A DNA stretch of 64,000 nucleotides from Antricoccus suffuscus (GCF_003003235.1 NZ_PVUE01000021.1:1-64000), one strand, 5' to 3'. Positions 18,024 to 25,963 are shown, counted from the stretch's first letter. Made by a program: numbers and translations. The notes: a model not told the origin generated them from the sequence alone.

Positions 18024-18632
18024 GTGTCTGGTCCAAGTTTGGTGTTTACCGAGAATGCCCTTGACCGCGCCGATCGGGTGCTGGCCGACCAACGAGGCCG
18101 AGTCGGAGCGGGGCCCAGTTTCAATGATTACGTGCCGTACGTGTTCGACTGTGCATGCGCTGTGGCCCGCACTCTTAACGCTGAAGCAGCGCCTGCCCTC
18201 AAGGTGAACCAAGCGATGGCGGACTGGTGGAGAGGCTTACACGACGATGAGGAACTCAAACACGTCCGAATAATCGGACGGAATGGCGAATTGAAGGGGG
18301 GAATCCGGGCTCTATATGAGCAAATGACGATGACAGGGCCGGAGGCGAACTTGGTCGTCGGGCCGATCTATTTCGAATCAGTTGCCGCTGATGGCGGGAG
18401 GCACAGAGGCGGAGTCAAACATGTCCTGTCAGCGGCGGAAGGAACCTTGATCGAATGGATGTTCCGCTCAGGCCCTTGGGAAGACCTGGAGTTCTTTGCT
18501 TGCATGGAGAAGTTTCTGCAGCGCTGGCGCTCTGAGATTCTGCCAGCGGCAAATGCGTACGTTGCCGCGACGCCTGGAACGCCCACCTCAAATGAATGGA
18601 CGGAGTACTTTCCACCGGAAAGTGACTCTTAG
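18024..18632 (+). CDS. Hypothetical cargo protein of the tRNA-Thr element
   Basis: 202 aa, soluble, mixed alpha/beta composition and rich in W and aromatics (MADWWRG, EWMFRSGPWEDLEFF, TSNEWTEYF). I recognise no domain. TACGTT stands 7 nt before GTG 18024 without a Shine-Dalgarno, so I start there rather than at TTG 18015. Codon use is less GC-biased than in flanking genes, consistent with transfer. It is the largest intact gene of the element, which makes it the likeliest reason the remnant persists. Confidence 0.6.
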   Translation: MSGPSLVFTENALDRADRVLADQRGRVGAGPSFNDYVPYVFDCACAVARTLNAEAAPALKVNQAMADWWRGLHDDEELKHVRIIGRNGELKGGIRALYEQMTMTGPEANLVVGPIYFESVAADGGRHRGGVKHVLSAAEGTLIEWMFRSGPWEDLEFFACMEKFLQRWRSEILPAANAYVAATPGTPTSNEWTEYFPPESDS

Positions 18633-18690
18633 CGGACCGATCCTGGGGTACACGGCAGTTGGATCTGAAGCGAGGGGACGTTAACCGCGT

Positions 18691-18711
18691 GGTCACAAAC
18701 CTGGTCACAAA
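18691..18711. repeat. Right pair of GGTCACAAA repeats
   Basis: GGTCACAAA begins at 18691 and 18703, about 100 bp inside attR, in the same orientation as the left pair. In a circularised element the two pairs would flank the att core. Confidence 0.65.
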
Positions 18712-18715
18712 CGGC

Positions 18716-18746
18716 GAGATACGAGACGATACGAGACGATACGAGA
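18716..18746. repeat. Three 10-bp tandem repeats (candidate excisionase sites)
   Basis: Units of the type ACGAGACGAT repeat with a 10-bp period (two exact copies, flanked by partial ones) between the arm-type pair and attR. Helically phased short repeats beside one arm are typical of Xis binding regions; no xis gene remains. Confidence 0.5.
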
Positions 18747-18811
18747 AAGTACGGAATTTCTTAGTTGCCAGATATAAAAGCGAAGTAGGCGCGACTAGGG
18801 ACACCAGGCCG

Positions 18812-18857
18812 TGTCTTGTAAACAGAGGGTTGCGGGTTCGAGTCCCGCGGTCGGCTC
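18812..18857. repeat. attR: right 46-bp copy of the tRNA-Thr 3' half
   Basis: Identical to 16899-16944; preceded by element DNA unlike the tRNA 5' half, so it is not a second tRNA gene. Chromosomal DNA resumes after it. Confidence 0.9.
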
Positions 18858-18970
18858 TACCTAATCATGGCGACAACCTGCGCGTTTGCGGTTGCCTACC
18901 ATTTAACCCTGATCGACTTCGCTCGCTCCAAGAGTAAGCATGACGACGTCGGTGATGACAGGAGACCTGC

Positions 18971-19135
18971 ATGGCGACGGACGACAATGAACCGGGTGCC
19001 GTAGATGCTGCTCCGCTGTTAGACATGGCAGAGGTCGCTCCTCAGCCCGATGAGTTCGAGGCCGACCCTGATTCCGCTTACCGGAAGAAGTGGGGCGCGA
19101 CTTCCGACGAGTCGCCAAGCGAACGACGACGCTAG
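18971..19135 (+). CDS. Small acidic protein, unknown (54 aa)
   Basis: ATG at 18971 with AGGAGA 6-7 nt upstream opens a 54-codon frame ending in TAG. The product is strongly acidic in its first two thirds (MATDDNEPGAVDAAPLLDM, QPDEFEADPDS) with a basic end (YRKKWG, SERRR). The clear Shine-Dalgarno supports translation. It lies outside the att site, upstream of the sigma factor gene on the same strand but 127 bp away. No family recognised. Confidence 0.5.
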   Translation: MATDDNEPGAVDAAPLLDMAEVAPQPDEFEADPDSAYRKKWGATSDESPSERRR

Positions 19136-19262
19136 CCGAGGCAGCCCTACGGATGTGGCGGCAAATCCGCGAATCACTGGCAAGTCTCTGCGTGCCCGTT
19201 ACGTTGGCACGAGCGGGCACGTCGTGGTTATGACGAGACTCGCCTGTAGGAGGTAACGACAT

Positions 19263-20144
19263 ATGGCTGGATCGATGTCGGAGCAAGCGGTAGTCGAGGC
19301 ATTCGAGGAACACCGCGGGCGGCTGGTGGCGGTGGCCTACCGGATGCTCGGGTCGCGGGCGGATGCCGAAGATGCGGTCCAAGAGGCATGGCTGCGACTG
19401 GCGCGACAAGGCCCGGCAGCGATCGACAACCTCGCTGGCTGGCTGACTACCGTCGTGGGCCGCGTGTGCATTGACATGCTCCGATCGCGCAAGGCCAAAC
19501 CCGAGGCGTCGTACGACGACCAGCGGCTGCCCGAGTTGGTCGTGACCGACGACGAGGACGCGCCGGAGGACACGGCGCTGCTCGCCGAGTCGGTCGGACT
19601 CGCGCTGCTGGTGGTGCTCGATACCCTGCGCCCCGCGGAGCGGCTGGCGCTCGTACTGCACGACATGTTCGCGGTGCCGTTCGAGGAGGTCGGTCAGATC
19701 ATCGGTAAGTCCGCCGATGCCAGCAAGATGCTCACCAGCCGGGCCCGCCGAAAGGTACAGGGCTCACGGGCCCCTAACCAGGACCGGCGCCGGCAGCGGG
19801 CCGTGGTTGATGCGTTTATCGCGGCGGCGCGCGAAGGCGACTTCGAGGGGCTGCTGCGAGTGCTCGATCCGGACGTGCGGTGGAGCGTGCACACGCCGCA
19901 AGGCGTGACAGTCAAACTGGGCGCGACCGAGCTCGCGGCGCAGGCTCAGCGAGGCAAGGACGCGAAGGTGACCGCGCGCCGAGTGCTCGTCAATGGTGAG
20001 CCGGGGATCGTGGCGTGGGGTCCGACGGGCAAGCCGCTGGCCGTGATGGCGTGCACCGTCGTCGACGACCGGATCGTTGAGGTGATCTCGGTGGTCGACC
20101 GTGAGCGTCTCGCGGCGATGGACCTCCCTGGGCGCCCTAGCTAG
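19263..20144 (+). CDS. ECF41-group RNA polymerase sigma factor (SigJ-like)
   Basis: 293 aa: sigma2 (about 8-75, RMLGSRADAEDAVQEAWLR), sigma4 (about 110-165, LRPAERLALVLHDMFAVPFEEVGQIIG), then a C-terminal SnoaL/NTF2-like extension (about 175-290) that in ECF41 factors modulates activity in place of an anti-sigma factor. The interdomain WLPEP motif of the group is RLPEL here, and the C-terminal NPxKL-type motif reads VDRERL. AGGAGG precedes the ATG. The AhpD-like gene downstream is the standard ECF41 partner. Trigger unknown, often linked to redox stress. Confidence 0.92.
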   Translation: MAGSMSEQAVVEAFEEHRGRLVAVAYRMLGSRADAEDAVQEAWLRLARQGPAAIDNLAGWLTTVVGRVCIDMLRSRKAKPEASYDDQRLPELVVTDDEDAPEDTALLAESVGLALLVVLDTLRPAERLALVLHDMFAVPFEEVGQIIGKSADASKMLTSRARRKVQGSRAPNQDRRRQRAVVDAFIAAAREGDFEGLLRVLDPDVRWSVHTPQGVTVKLGATELAAQAQRGKDAKVTARRVLVNGEPGIVAWGPTGKPLAVMACTVVDDRIVEVISVVDRERLAAMDLPGRPS

Positions 20145-20212
20145 ATCGCGTTTTCTTCTGACCGTCGGCGCGAGATGAGCGGTTCGCGCGGGCACCTATG
20201 GTCGACGCGCGG

Positions 20213-20239
20213 TGTTACGTTCCCGGCGTCAGCCTCGTC
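20213..20239 (+). promoter_or_regulatory. ECF41-type promoter for the AhpD-like gene
   Basis: TGTTACG (20213-20219), a 16-bp spacer and CGTC (20236-20239) match the known ECF41 consensus (TGTCACA / CGTC) at 5 of 7 and 4 of 4 positions. It lies about 40 bp before the ATG of the partner gene, where the cognate sigma factor is expected to act. Confidence 0.65.
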
Positions 20240-20277
20240 CAAGTAGGTGAAACCCACAGAAGACGAAGGAGATCATC

Positions 20278-20745
20278 ATGCAAGCTCGACTCAACCCGTT
20301 CGGCACCGATATCGCACCGAAGCTCGTCAAGCACATCGTTGCGGCAGGCAAAGTCGTGACCACGTCGTCCGTACCTGCGGCGACCCTCGAACTGGTAAAC
20401 ATCCGGGCGAGCCAGATCAACGGCTGCGGGGGCTGCCTGGACATGCACACTAAGGACGCAGCGCGCGCGGGCGAAACGCCACTACGGCTCAATCTCGTGG
20501 CGGGCTGGCGGGAGACAACGGTCTTCACCGACGCCGAACGTGCAGCGCTTGAACTCACCGAACAAGGCACCCGGCTCGCTGACGGTTCCGGCGTCACCGA
20601 CCAGGTATGGGCGAGCGCGACAGAGCACTACGACGAGGAACAGCTGATGGCCCTGGTGGCGCAGATCGCCCTGATCAACCTGTTCAACCGGATGAACGTC
20701 ATTACCCGGCAGCCAGGAGGTGAGTACGTGCCTGGGCAGTTCTGA
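20278..20745 (+). CDS. AhpD-like / carboxymuconolactone decarboxylase family protein (ECF41 partner)
   Basis: 155-aa all-alpha protein with the redox CxxC motif plus His in QINGCGGCLDMHTKDA (about 43-58), as in AhpD alkylhydroperoxidases; FTDAERAALELTE is the second family motif. Likely a peroxidase or thiol-redox enzyme. The Shine-Dalgarno AAGGAGA is strong. It follows the sigma factor in the same orientation with its own predicted ECF41 promoter, so it is the probable regulon target. Confidence 0.9.
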   Translation: MQARLNPFGTDIAPKLVKHIVAAGKVVTTSSVPAATLELVNIRASQINGCGGCLDMHTKDAARAGETPLRLNLVAGWRETTVFTDAERAALELTEQGTRLADGSGVTDQVWASATEHYDEEQLMALVAQIALINLFNRMNVITRQPGGEYVPGQF

Positions 20746-20929
20746 CGCTAGCGCGGATCGTCGCACCGGTCCTCGCGGAACGTCTGGGGCCGACACGCTG
20801 ATGACCTCCCCGGCAGGCCGATGGTCCGGCATTGCCAGTTCGCGGTGTTAGGGTGCCCGCACTGGTCGTAGAGGTAGTGGAGGAGCGCGATGAGGGCACG
20901 TCAAACAGCGCGTTTCAGAGGTCCCGGCC

Positions 20930-21736
20930 ATGACTGACGTGGGCGACGCGGGCGCGATCCCGACCCGCGAGGACCCGCTCGAGCGACTGACGCTGGTGCG
21001 CGAGGGCGCGGTCCTGCACGTGTGGCTCAACCGCCCGAAGATCCTCAACGCGCTCGATGACAAGACCTTGAACGAGATTGCCGCGGTATTCGATGCGGTC
21101 GCCGACCATGATGACGTCCGCGTCGTCGTGCTGGGCGGCGCTGGGCGCGCCTTCAGCGCAGGGGCCGATCTGCGCAACCCGCCCTCGCGTCCTGTCGCGG
21201 GCACCTCGGTCCGGCAGCGGCGGTACGTCGCCGAGACCGGACACCGCGCGTGCCAGGCGATCGCCGCGTGCGGGGCGATAACGATTGCGCGGACGCACGG
21301 GCATGTGGTCGGTGGCGGCGTATTGCTGGCTGTCTCCTGCGACTTTCGGGTCGGTGCAGACGACACGGTGTTTTCGCTGCCCGAGGTGGAACTCGGGATG
21401 CCGCTCTCGTGGGGCGGCACCCCCTTACTAATCAAAGAGATCGGCGCGGCGCGGGCGCGGGAGATGATCATGACCTGTCGGCCCGTCGATGCCGCACAAG
21501 CCGAGCGATTCGGTCTGCTGCATGCTGTCGTGGCACCAACGGACCTCGACGTCGAAGTCGCGTCCTTGTCCGCTCGACTGGTGGGGATGCCCGAGGCCAG
21601 CCTGACGGCAACGAAACAACAGTTCAACCGATACGCGGCGTCCGCCCGCCTCGCTGACCTGACCGAGACGGACAGCGACATCTTTACCGGGGTCTCAGGG
21701 CGGGGCGCAGCGCCGCCCCGACCAGACGCTAACTAA
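20930..21736 (+). CDS. Enoyl-CoA hydratase/isomerase family protein
   Basis: 268-aa crotonase-fold enzyme. The oxyanion-hole motifs GAGRAFSAGADLR (about 65-77) and HGHVVGGGVLLAVSCDFRV (about 123-141) are present. The catalytic-Glu region reads FSLPEVELGMPLSWGG, with a Glu in each usual region. The C-terminal SGRGAAPPRPDAN tail is low complexity. AGAGG precedes the ATG. Acyl-CoA substrate unknown; it could serve the downstream catabolic cluster, though the repeat array at 21751-21818 separates them. Confidence 0.88.
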   Translation: MTDVGDAGAIPTREDPLERLTLVREGAVLHVWLNRPKILNALDDKTLNEIAAVFDAVADHDDVRVVVLGGAGRAFSAGADLRNPPSRPVAGTSVRQRRYVAETGHRACQAIAACGAITIARTHGHVVGGGVLLAVSCDFRVGADDTVFSLPEVELGMPLSWGGTPLLIKEIGAARAREMIMTCRPVDAAQAERFGLLHAVVAPTDLDVEVASLSARLVGMPEASLTATKQQFNRYAASARLADLTETDSDIFTGVSGRGAAPPRPDAN

Positions 21737-21750
21737 CTGACTACCTGGCT

Positions 21751-21818
21751 CTTGTGTCATCAATGGTGCGCTTGTGTCACCGAGGTCCGTGACACAGGTG
21801 CACAGTCCGTGACACAAG
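21751..21818. promoter_or_regulatory. 68-bp symmetric array of four CTTGTGTCAC-type sites
   Basis: CTTGTGTCAT (21751) and CTTGTGTCAC (21771) in direct orientation, then GTGACACAGG (21789) and GTGACACAAG (21809) inverted. Spacing within each pair is exactly 20 bp, and all are symmetric about 21784.5. It lies 100-170 bp before the AtuA ATG. Best reading: a multi-dimer operator controlling the catabolic cluster. The RNA could also fold into a long hairpin ending the upstream gene. Confidence 0.7.
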
Positions 21819-21920
21819 CGGATTGCAAGAGTGTGCGGGGATGGCCTGCGCGGCGGCCGCACGGTAACGTCGAGCGGCGAGACATCTTAAGCATCGCTAA
21901 ATATCGAGAGGCCTTGATCG

Positions 21921-23702
21921 ATGGCTAAGCAACCTGTGCGCATCGCCAATTTTTCCGGCTACTACGGTGACCGCTACACCGCGATCGACGAGGCCATGAC
22001 CGGCGACCCGATCGACGTACTCATGGGTGACTTCCTTGCGGAGGTCACCCTCGCCTCCCTCTCCACGCGTTACAAGGAAGACACCACGCGCGGGTACGTC
22101 GAATACTTCCTCGAGCAGATCAAGCCGCACCTGTCGGCGATCGCCGAGCGCGGCATCAAGGTGGTCACCAACGCAGGTGGATTCAACCCCGCTGCCATGG
22201 CAGTGGTGCTGCGCGAGTTGGTCGCGCAATCCGGCGCGGACCTGAAGGTCGCGCACGTCGAGGGCGACAACGTATTCGAGCAGCTCGGGGACTTGCAAAA
22301 GGACGGCAATCTGCTGCAGAACCTCGACACCGGCGAGCCGCTGAGCTCATGGGGGTACGAGCCGATCGCGGCAAACGCGTATCTCGGTGGTTGGGGGATC
22401 GCCGCCGCGCTTGAGGCCGGTGCAGACATCGTCGTGTGTGGCCGGGTCACCGACGCCTCGTTGACGCTCGGGCCGGCGGCGTGGTGGCACGGCTGGGCGC
22501 GCGACGACTGGAACGCTCTCGCGCACGCTGTCACCGCGGGGCACATCATTGAATGCGGATCGCACGCAGTCGGCGGCAACTTCTCCGGTTTCGCCGACGT
22601 ACCCAACATGCTGGTCCCGGGCTTTCCGATCGCCGAGGTGGCCGCCGACGGATCGACGGTGATCACCAAGCACTCCGGTGACGGCGGCGCCGTCACCGTC
22701 GACACCGTCACTGCGCAGATCCTCTATGAGATCCAGGGCCCGCGTTACCTCAATCCCGACGTCACGCTGCACATCGAGAGCATTCAACTCGAGCAAATCG
22801 GCCCGGACCGAGTCCTTGTATCAGGGGTCGTCGGTTCGCCGCCGCCCCCGACGACCAAGGTCGCAACCTTCGCGCCGATCGGCTACCAAGTGATGGAGAC
22901 GGCGTACGTCACGGCACCGGACGTGGAGAAGAAGGTCGACCTGCTGCGCTCCCAGGTCGGCCGCAACATGACCGTCGGTGTCGACGACTATGTCGTGACC
23001 CCACTGGGTACGGCGGCGGCAGATCCACAGAGTCAGTGGGATGCGACGGTGCCGGTGCGTTTCATGGCCACCGCGCGGGATCGCCAAACGCTCAAAGAGT
23101 TCAACCTCGCCGGCCGGCTCAACAGCCTCTACCTCAGCAGTATCCCCGGCTATTATCGCGACGGTGCGGCGTCCCGCGCTGCCGAGCCTCAGCCACGGAT
23201 CGAGTATTGGCCGGCCCTTCTGGACATGGCGCTGATCAACCATCGGGCCGTGTTGTGGGACGGCACTGCGCTTGACATCGCGCCGCCGGACGAAACGGAG
23301 CTAAGCACTCAGCCGGAGCACGACGAGCCCCGACCCGAGAGCTATCGGGCCGCGGACCTGCGCACGGTCGAACTCGGCGCGCTCGCCTACGCGCGCAGTG
23401 GGGACAAGGGCGGCAACAGCAACGTCGGCATCTGGGTCCGCGACAAAGCGGCCTACTCCTGGCTGCGGCAGGCGCTCACCACGGACGAGTTCTACATGCT
23501 CGTCCCCGAGGCCAAGGACATCGATATCGTTCGACACGAGTTCCCCAACCTGGGCGCGGTGCATTTCCTGCTCAAGGGCCTGTTGGGCACCGGCGGATCG
23601 TCCAATTTGCGTGTCGACCAGATCGGAAAGGCCGTGGGCGAATACATCCGCGCCAAGCACGTGCAGGTCCCGCGGCAACTTCTCGGCGCCGCCGACTCTT
23701 AG
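21921..23702 (+). CDS. AtuA-family protein (acyclic terpene utilisation, DUF1446)
   Basis: 593 aa. The N-terminal DUF1446/AtuA domain (about 5-450) has the RIANFSGYYGDR opening and GRVTDASLTLGPAAWWHGW (about 173-191). A C-terminal AtuA-like ferredoxin-fold domain (about 478-580, ARSGDKGGNSNVGIWV) is fused, as in many actinobacterial members. Pseudomonas AtuA is needed for growth on citronellol/geraniol, but its reaction is not established. GAGAGG precedes the ATG. First gene of a run with alcohol dehydrogenase and CoA transferase. Confidence 0.9.
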   Translation: MAKQPVRIANFSGYYGDRYTAIDEAMTGDPIDVLMGDFLAEVTLASLSTRYKEDTTRGYVEYFLEQIKPHLSAIAERGIKVVTNAGGFNPAAMAVVLRELVAQSGADLKVAHVEGDNVFEQLGDLQKDGNLLQNLDTGEPLSSWGYEPIAANAYLGGWGIAAALEAGADIVVCGRVTDASLTLGPAAWWHGWARDDWNALAHAVTAGHIIECGSHAVGGNFSGFADVPNMLVPGFPIAEVAADGSTVITKHSGDGGAVTVDTVTAQILYEIQGPRYLNPDVTLHIESIQLEQIGPDRVLVSGVVGSPPPPTTKVATFAPIGYQVMETAYVTAPDVEKKVDLLRSQVGRNMTVGVDDYVVTPLGTAAADPQSQWDATVPVRFMATARDRQTLKEFNLAGRLNSLYLSSIPGYYRDGAASRAAEPQPRIEYWPALLDMALINHRAVLWDGTALDIAPPDETELSTQPEHDEPRPESYRAADLRTVELGALAYARSGDKGGNSNVGIWVRDKAAYSWLRQALTTDEFYMLVPEAKDIDIVRHEFPNLGAVHFLLKGLLGTGGSSNLRVDQIGKAVGEYIRAKHVQVPRQLLGAADS

Positions 23703-23736
23703 CCTTCTCCCGACAAGACAAAGGACTAGCCAACGT

Positions 23737-24705
23737 ATGTGGTCGCAACGGCTCATCGCTCCCCACCAATTCCGCAATACCGAGGTGCCGACGCCCGGCA
23801 TGGACGACATCGGTGAGGGGGAACTGCTTGTGCGATTGCGTGCCGGAGGGATCTGCGGCAGCGACCTACCGCCGGTGCGGATGCATTTCGACCCGCAGGA
23901 GAAAGCGCCAGGCGTATGGCCGCTGCACGAGATCGTCGGTGACGTCGTCGCTTCCAAAAGTACGTCGATCGCCGTTGGCCAACGGGTCATCGGCTGGGCA
24001 AAGGACCTACAGGGGCTCGTCGAGGTCTTCACCGCGTACGCCGACCAGGTCGTGCCGGTCGAACCGGACATTTCTGATGTTGCGGCCGTGGTCGCCCAGC
24101 CGCTGGCGTGCGTGATGTGCGCCGTTGATCGGTTCGACAGCGTGGCCGGACGCCGGGCGGCGGTCATCGGCCAAGGCCCGATCGGACTGCTGTTCAGCCA
24201 CGTGCTCAAGTCTCGCGGTGCGAGTGAGGTCATCGGTGTCGATGTGGTCGATCGCAGCGATCTGGGCGCCGACTTCGGCGTCGACAAGATCATCTACGGA
24301 TCGAGCCGAAACTGGGCGCCGACGTTGACCAAGGATGAGCGGCCAATGTTGGTCGTCGAGGCCGTTGGCCACCAAATCGGTACCCTTAATGACGCGATCA
24401 CCGCGGCCGCTGTCGGCGGGCAGATCATGGCGTTCGGCGTCAATGACGACCCGTACTACCCGATCGACTTCCACTGGTTATTTCGCAAGAACCTGACGCT
24501 TCATGCAGGGATCACCACCGAGCACGCGAGATATCTGAGGGCGGCGCAGGAATACCTGCGCGCGCACCCGGGCCTCGCGCAGCGATACGTAACCAACGTG
24601 ATGCCAATCGCTGACGTGCAGCAGGCCTTCGAAATCGCTGCCCGGCCGTCCGTCGGCCGCCTCAAGGTCGTTCTTACCGTCGACGGCGAGGACGCTGCCA
24701 AGTGA
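23737..24705 (+). CDS. Medium-chain zinc-type alcohol dehydrogenase
   Basis: 322-aa MDR-superfamily oxidoreductase. The catalytic zinc region has ICGSD (about 41) and LHEIVGDV in place of GHE (about 67). The structural-zinc Cys cluster loop is missing, making it shorter than typical ADH (about 345 aa). The Rossmann motif is IGQGPIGLLF (about 146). A weak AAGGA is 11 nt before the ATG; the frame is open much further back, but that would overlap the AtuA gene. Its TGA overlaps the next GTG (GTGA). Likely oxidises a terpenoid or alicyclic alcohol. Confidence 0.86.
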   Translation: MWSQRLIAPHQFRNTEVPTPGMDDIGEGELLVRLRAGGICGSDLPPVRMHFDPQEKAPGVWPLHEIVGDVVASKSTSIAVGQRVIGWAKDLQGLVEVFTAYADQVVPVEPDISDVAAVVAQPLACVMCAVDRFDSVAGRRAAVIGQGPIGLLFSHVLKSRGASEVIGVDVVDRSDLGADFGVDKIIYGSSRNWAPTLTKDERPMLVVEAVGHQIGTLNDAITAAAVGGQIMAFGVNDDPYYPIDFHWLFRKNLTLHAGITTEHARYLRAAQEYLRAHPGLAQRYVTNVMPIADVQQAFEIAARPSVGRLKVVLTVDGEDAAK

Positions 24706-25904
24706 CGAGCATGTTTGACGGGCTCAAGGTCATCGATTGCGCGAGCTACATCGCCGCGCCGGCAGCCGCGACAATCTTGTCGGACTTCGGCGCCGACGTC
24801 ATCAAGGTCGAATCGCCCGGAGAGGGCGACCCGGACCGGACCATGGGCTACCTGCCGGGAATGCCCAAGAGCGAGCACAACTTCGCCTGGATGCTCGACA
24901 ACCGCAACAAGCGCAGCCTGGCCCTCGACCTGTCCACGGCTGACGGCCAGGCGGTGCTCGCCGACCTTGTCGGTCAGGCGGATGTCTTTATCACCAACCT
25001 GCCGCTCGCCGTCCGCTCTCGGCTGGGGATCGGATACGAGACGCTCTCGGCGCATAACGACCAGTTGATCTACGCCTCGTTCACCGGGTACGGCGAGCGC
25101 GGCGACGAGGTCGCCAAGCCGGGCTTTGACATGACGGCGTACTGGGCCCGGTCCGGGATCATGGATGCCACGCGCGCGCATGCAGGCGCGACACCTGGCC
25201 GTGCGCCATCCGGGATGGGCGACCATCCGTCGGCGATGACGCTGTTCGCGAGCATCGTCATGGCTCTCTACCAGCGCGAGCGGACGAAGAAGGGCACCTT
25301 GGTCCAATCGTCGTTGCTCGCGAACGGGGCCTGGGCGAACGCGGTGATGGCGCAGGCAGCGCTGACGGGGGCGCAGTTCATCCCGCGCCCGCCGCGTGAG
25401 CACGGCGCCAACGCGCTGAGCAACCACTACCGCTGCCAAGACGGCAAGTGGCTGATCTTGACCGCTCTCAACGAACCGCGCCAGTGGCCGCTGCTCGTCG
25501 AATGCCTCGGCCTTAGTGACCTGCTCAGTGACCCACGGTTTGAGACCAGGGCCGACCGCCACGAGCGCTCGGCCGAGCTGATCAAGATCTTCGACGACGC
25601 ATTCGCGACGAAGGATCAGGCGCAGTGGCGCACGATACTTACCGAGAAGGGGATCGTGTTCGAGGTCGTGGCCGAGTCGGCTGACATCCCGAACGACCAG
25701 CAGATGCTCGCCAACGGGGTCATCGTCCCGTTCGAGTCCGGGGAGATGATGACCGTCGCCAACCCGATCAATGTTGGCGGAGTCGACAAGATCACTCCCC
25801 GTTATCCACCCGAACTCGGCGAGCACAGTGACGAAGTGCTGCGCGAGATCGGGTACGACGCCGATCGCCTAGCCAAACTGCGCGCAAGCGGCACCATCGT
25901 CTGA
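24702..25904 (+). CDS. CaiB/BaiF-family (class III) CoA transferase
   Basis: 400-aa class III CoA transferase moving CoA between acyl groups. N-terminal KVIDCASYIAAPAAATILSD and FGADVIKVESPGEGDP are the nucleotide-binding Rossmann signature; LDNRNKRSLALDL follows. The Asp of PGFDMTAYWARSGIM (about 143) occupies the catalytic position that forms the aspartyl-CoA thioester. The GTG start overlaps the dehydrogenase stop, so the two are coupled. Fits CoA activation of a carboxylic acid made by the pathway. Confidence 0.92.
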   Translation: MTSMFDGLKVIDCASYIAAPAAATILSDFGADVIKVESPGEGDPDRTMGYLPGMPKSEHNFAWMLDNRNKRSLALDLSTADGQAVLADLVGQADVFITNLPLAVRSRLGIGYETLSAHNDQLIYASFTGYGERGDEVAKPGFDMTAYWARSGIMDATRAHAGATPGRAPSGMGDHPSAMTLFASIVMALYQRERTKKGTLVQSSLLANGAWANAVMAQAALTGAQFIPRPPREHGANALSNHYRCQDGKWLILTALNEPRQWPLLVECLGLSDLLSDPRFETRADRHERSAELIKIFDDAFATKDQAQWRTILTEKGIVFEVVAESADIPNDQQMLANGVIVPFESGEMMTVANPINVGGVDKITPRYPPELGEHSDEVLREIGYDADRLAKLRASGTIV

Positions 25905-25910
25905 ACAAAT

Positions 25911-25950
25911 GTTCATCGAAGCGGTGTGCTCGGTTGACGGGCCGATGAAC
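25911..25950. promoter_or_regulatory. Spaced inverted repeat GTTCATCG / CGATGAAC
   Basis: GTTCATCG at 25911-25918 and CGATGAAC at 25943-25950 form a perfect 8-bp inverted repeat with a 24-bp gap. The right arm falls in the -35/-10 spacer of the promoter below, so a bound repressor could loop or block it. Confidence 0.45.
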
Positions 25951-25963
25951 TCGCGCTTACAGT
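25934..25963 (+). promoter_or_regulatory. Sigma-70 type promoter for the esterase-BVMO operon
   Basis: TTGACG (25934-25939), 18-bp spacer, TACAGT (25958-25963). It would give a leader of roughly 190 nt before the esterase ATG. Confidence 0.55.

Larger units (their letters stand above)
16899..18857. mobile_element. Decayed integrative element/prophage remnant at tRNA-Thr
   Basis: A 1.9-kb insertion bounded by the 46-bp att repeats. Left to right it holds: attL, a strong bidirectional terminator, paired GGTCACAAA repeats, the last about 40 codons of a tyrosine integrase (minus), the 3' part of a terminase large-subunit gene (plus), two unknown genes, a second GGTCACAAA pair, 10-bp tandem repeats and attR. 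Integrase and terminase tails abut near 17180, so most of a phage genome appears deleted. Cargo genes look less GC-biased than neighbours. Autonomous excision is not expected without an intact integrase. Confidence 0.85.

Noticed and set aside
18812-18857. A second tRNA-Thr gene
   Set aside because: Only the 3' half is present; acceptor 5' strand and D-arm are missing. It is the attR duplicate.
18659-18937. Reading frame of 92 codons across attR
   Set aside because: It runs through the duplicated tRNA half (giving RGLRVRVPRSALPN, a typical tRNA-translation artefact) and lacks a Shine-Dalgarno.
23398-23736. Extended start for the alcohol dehydrogenase
   Set aside because: It overlaps the AtuA coding sequence in another frame; MDR homology begins at 23737.
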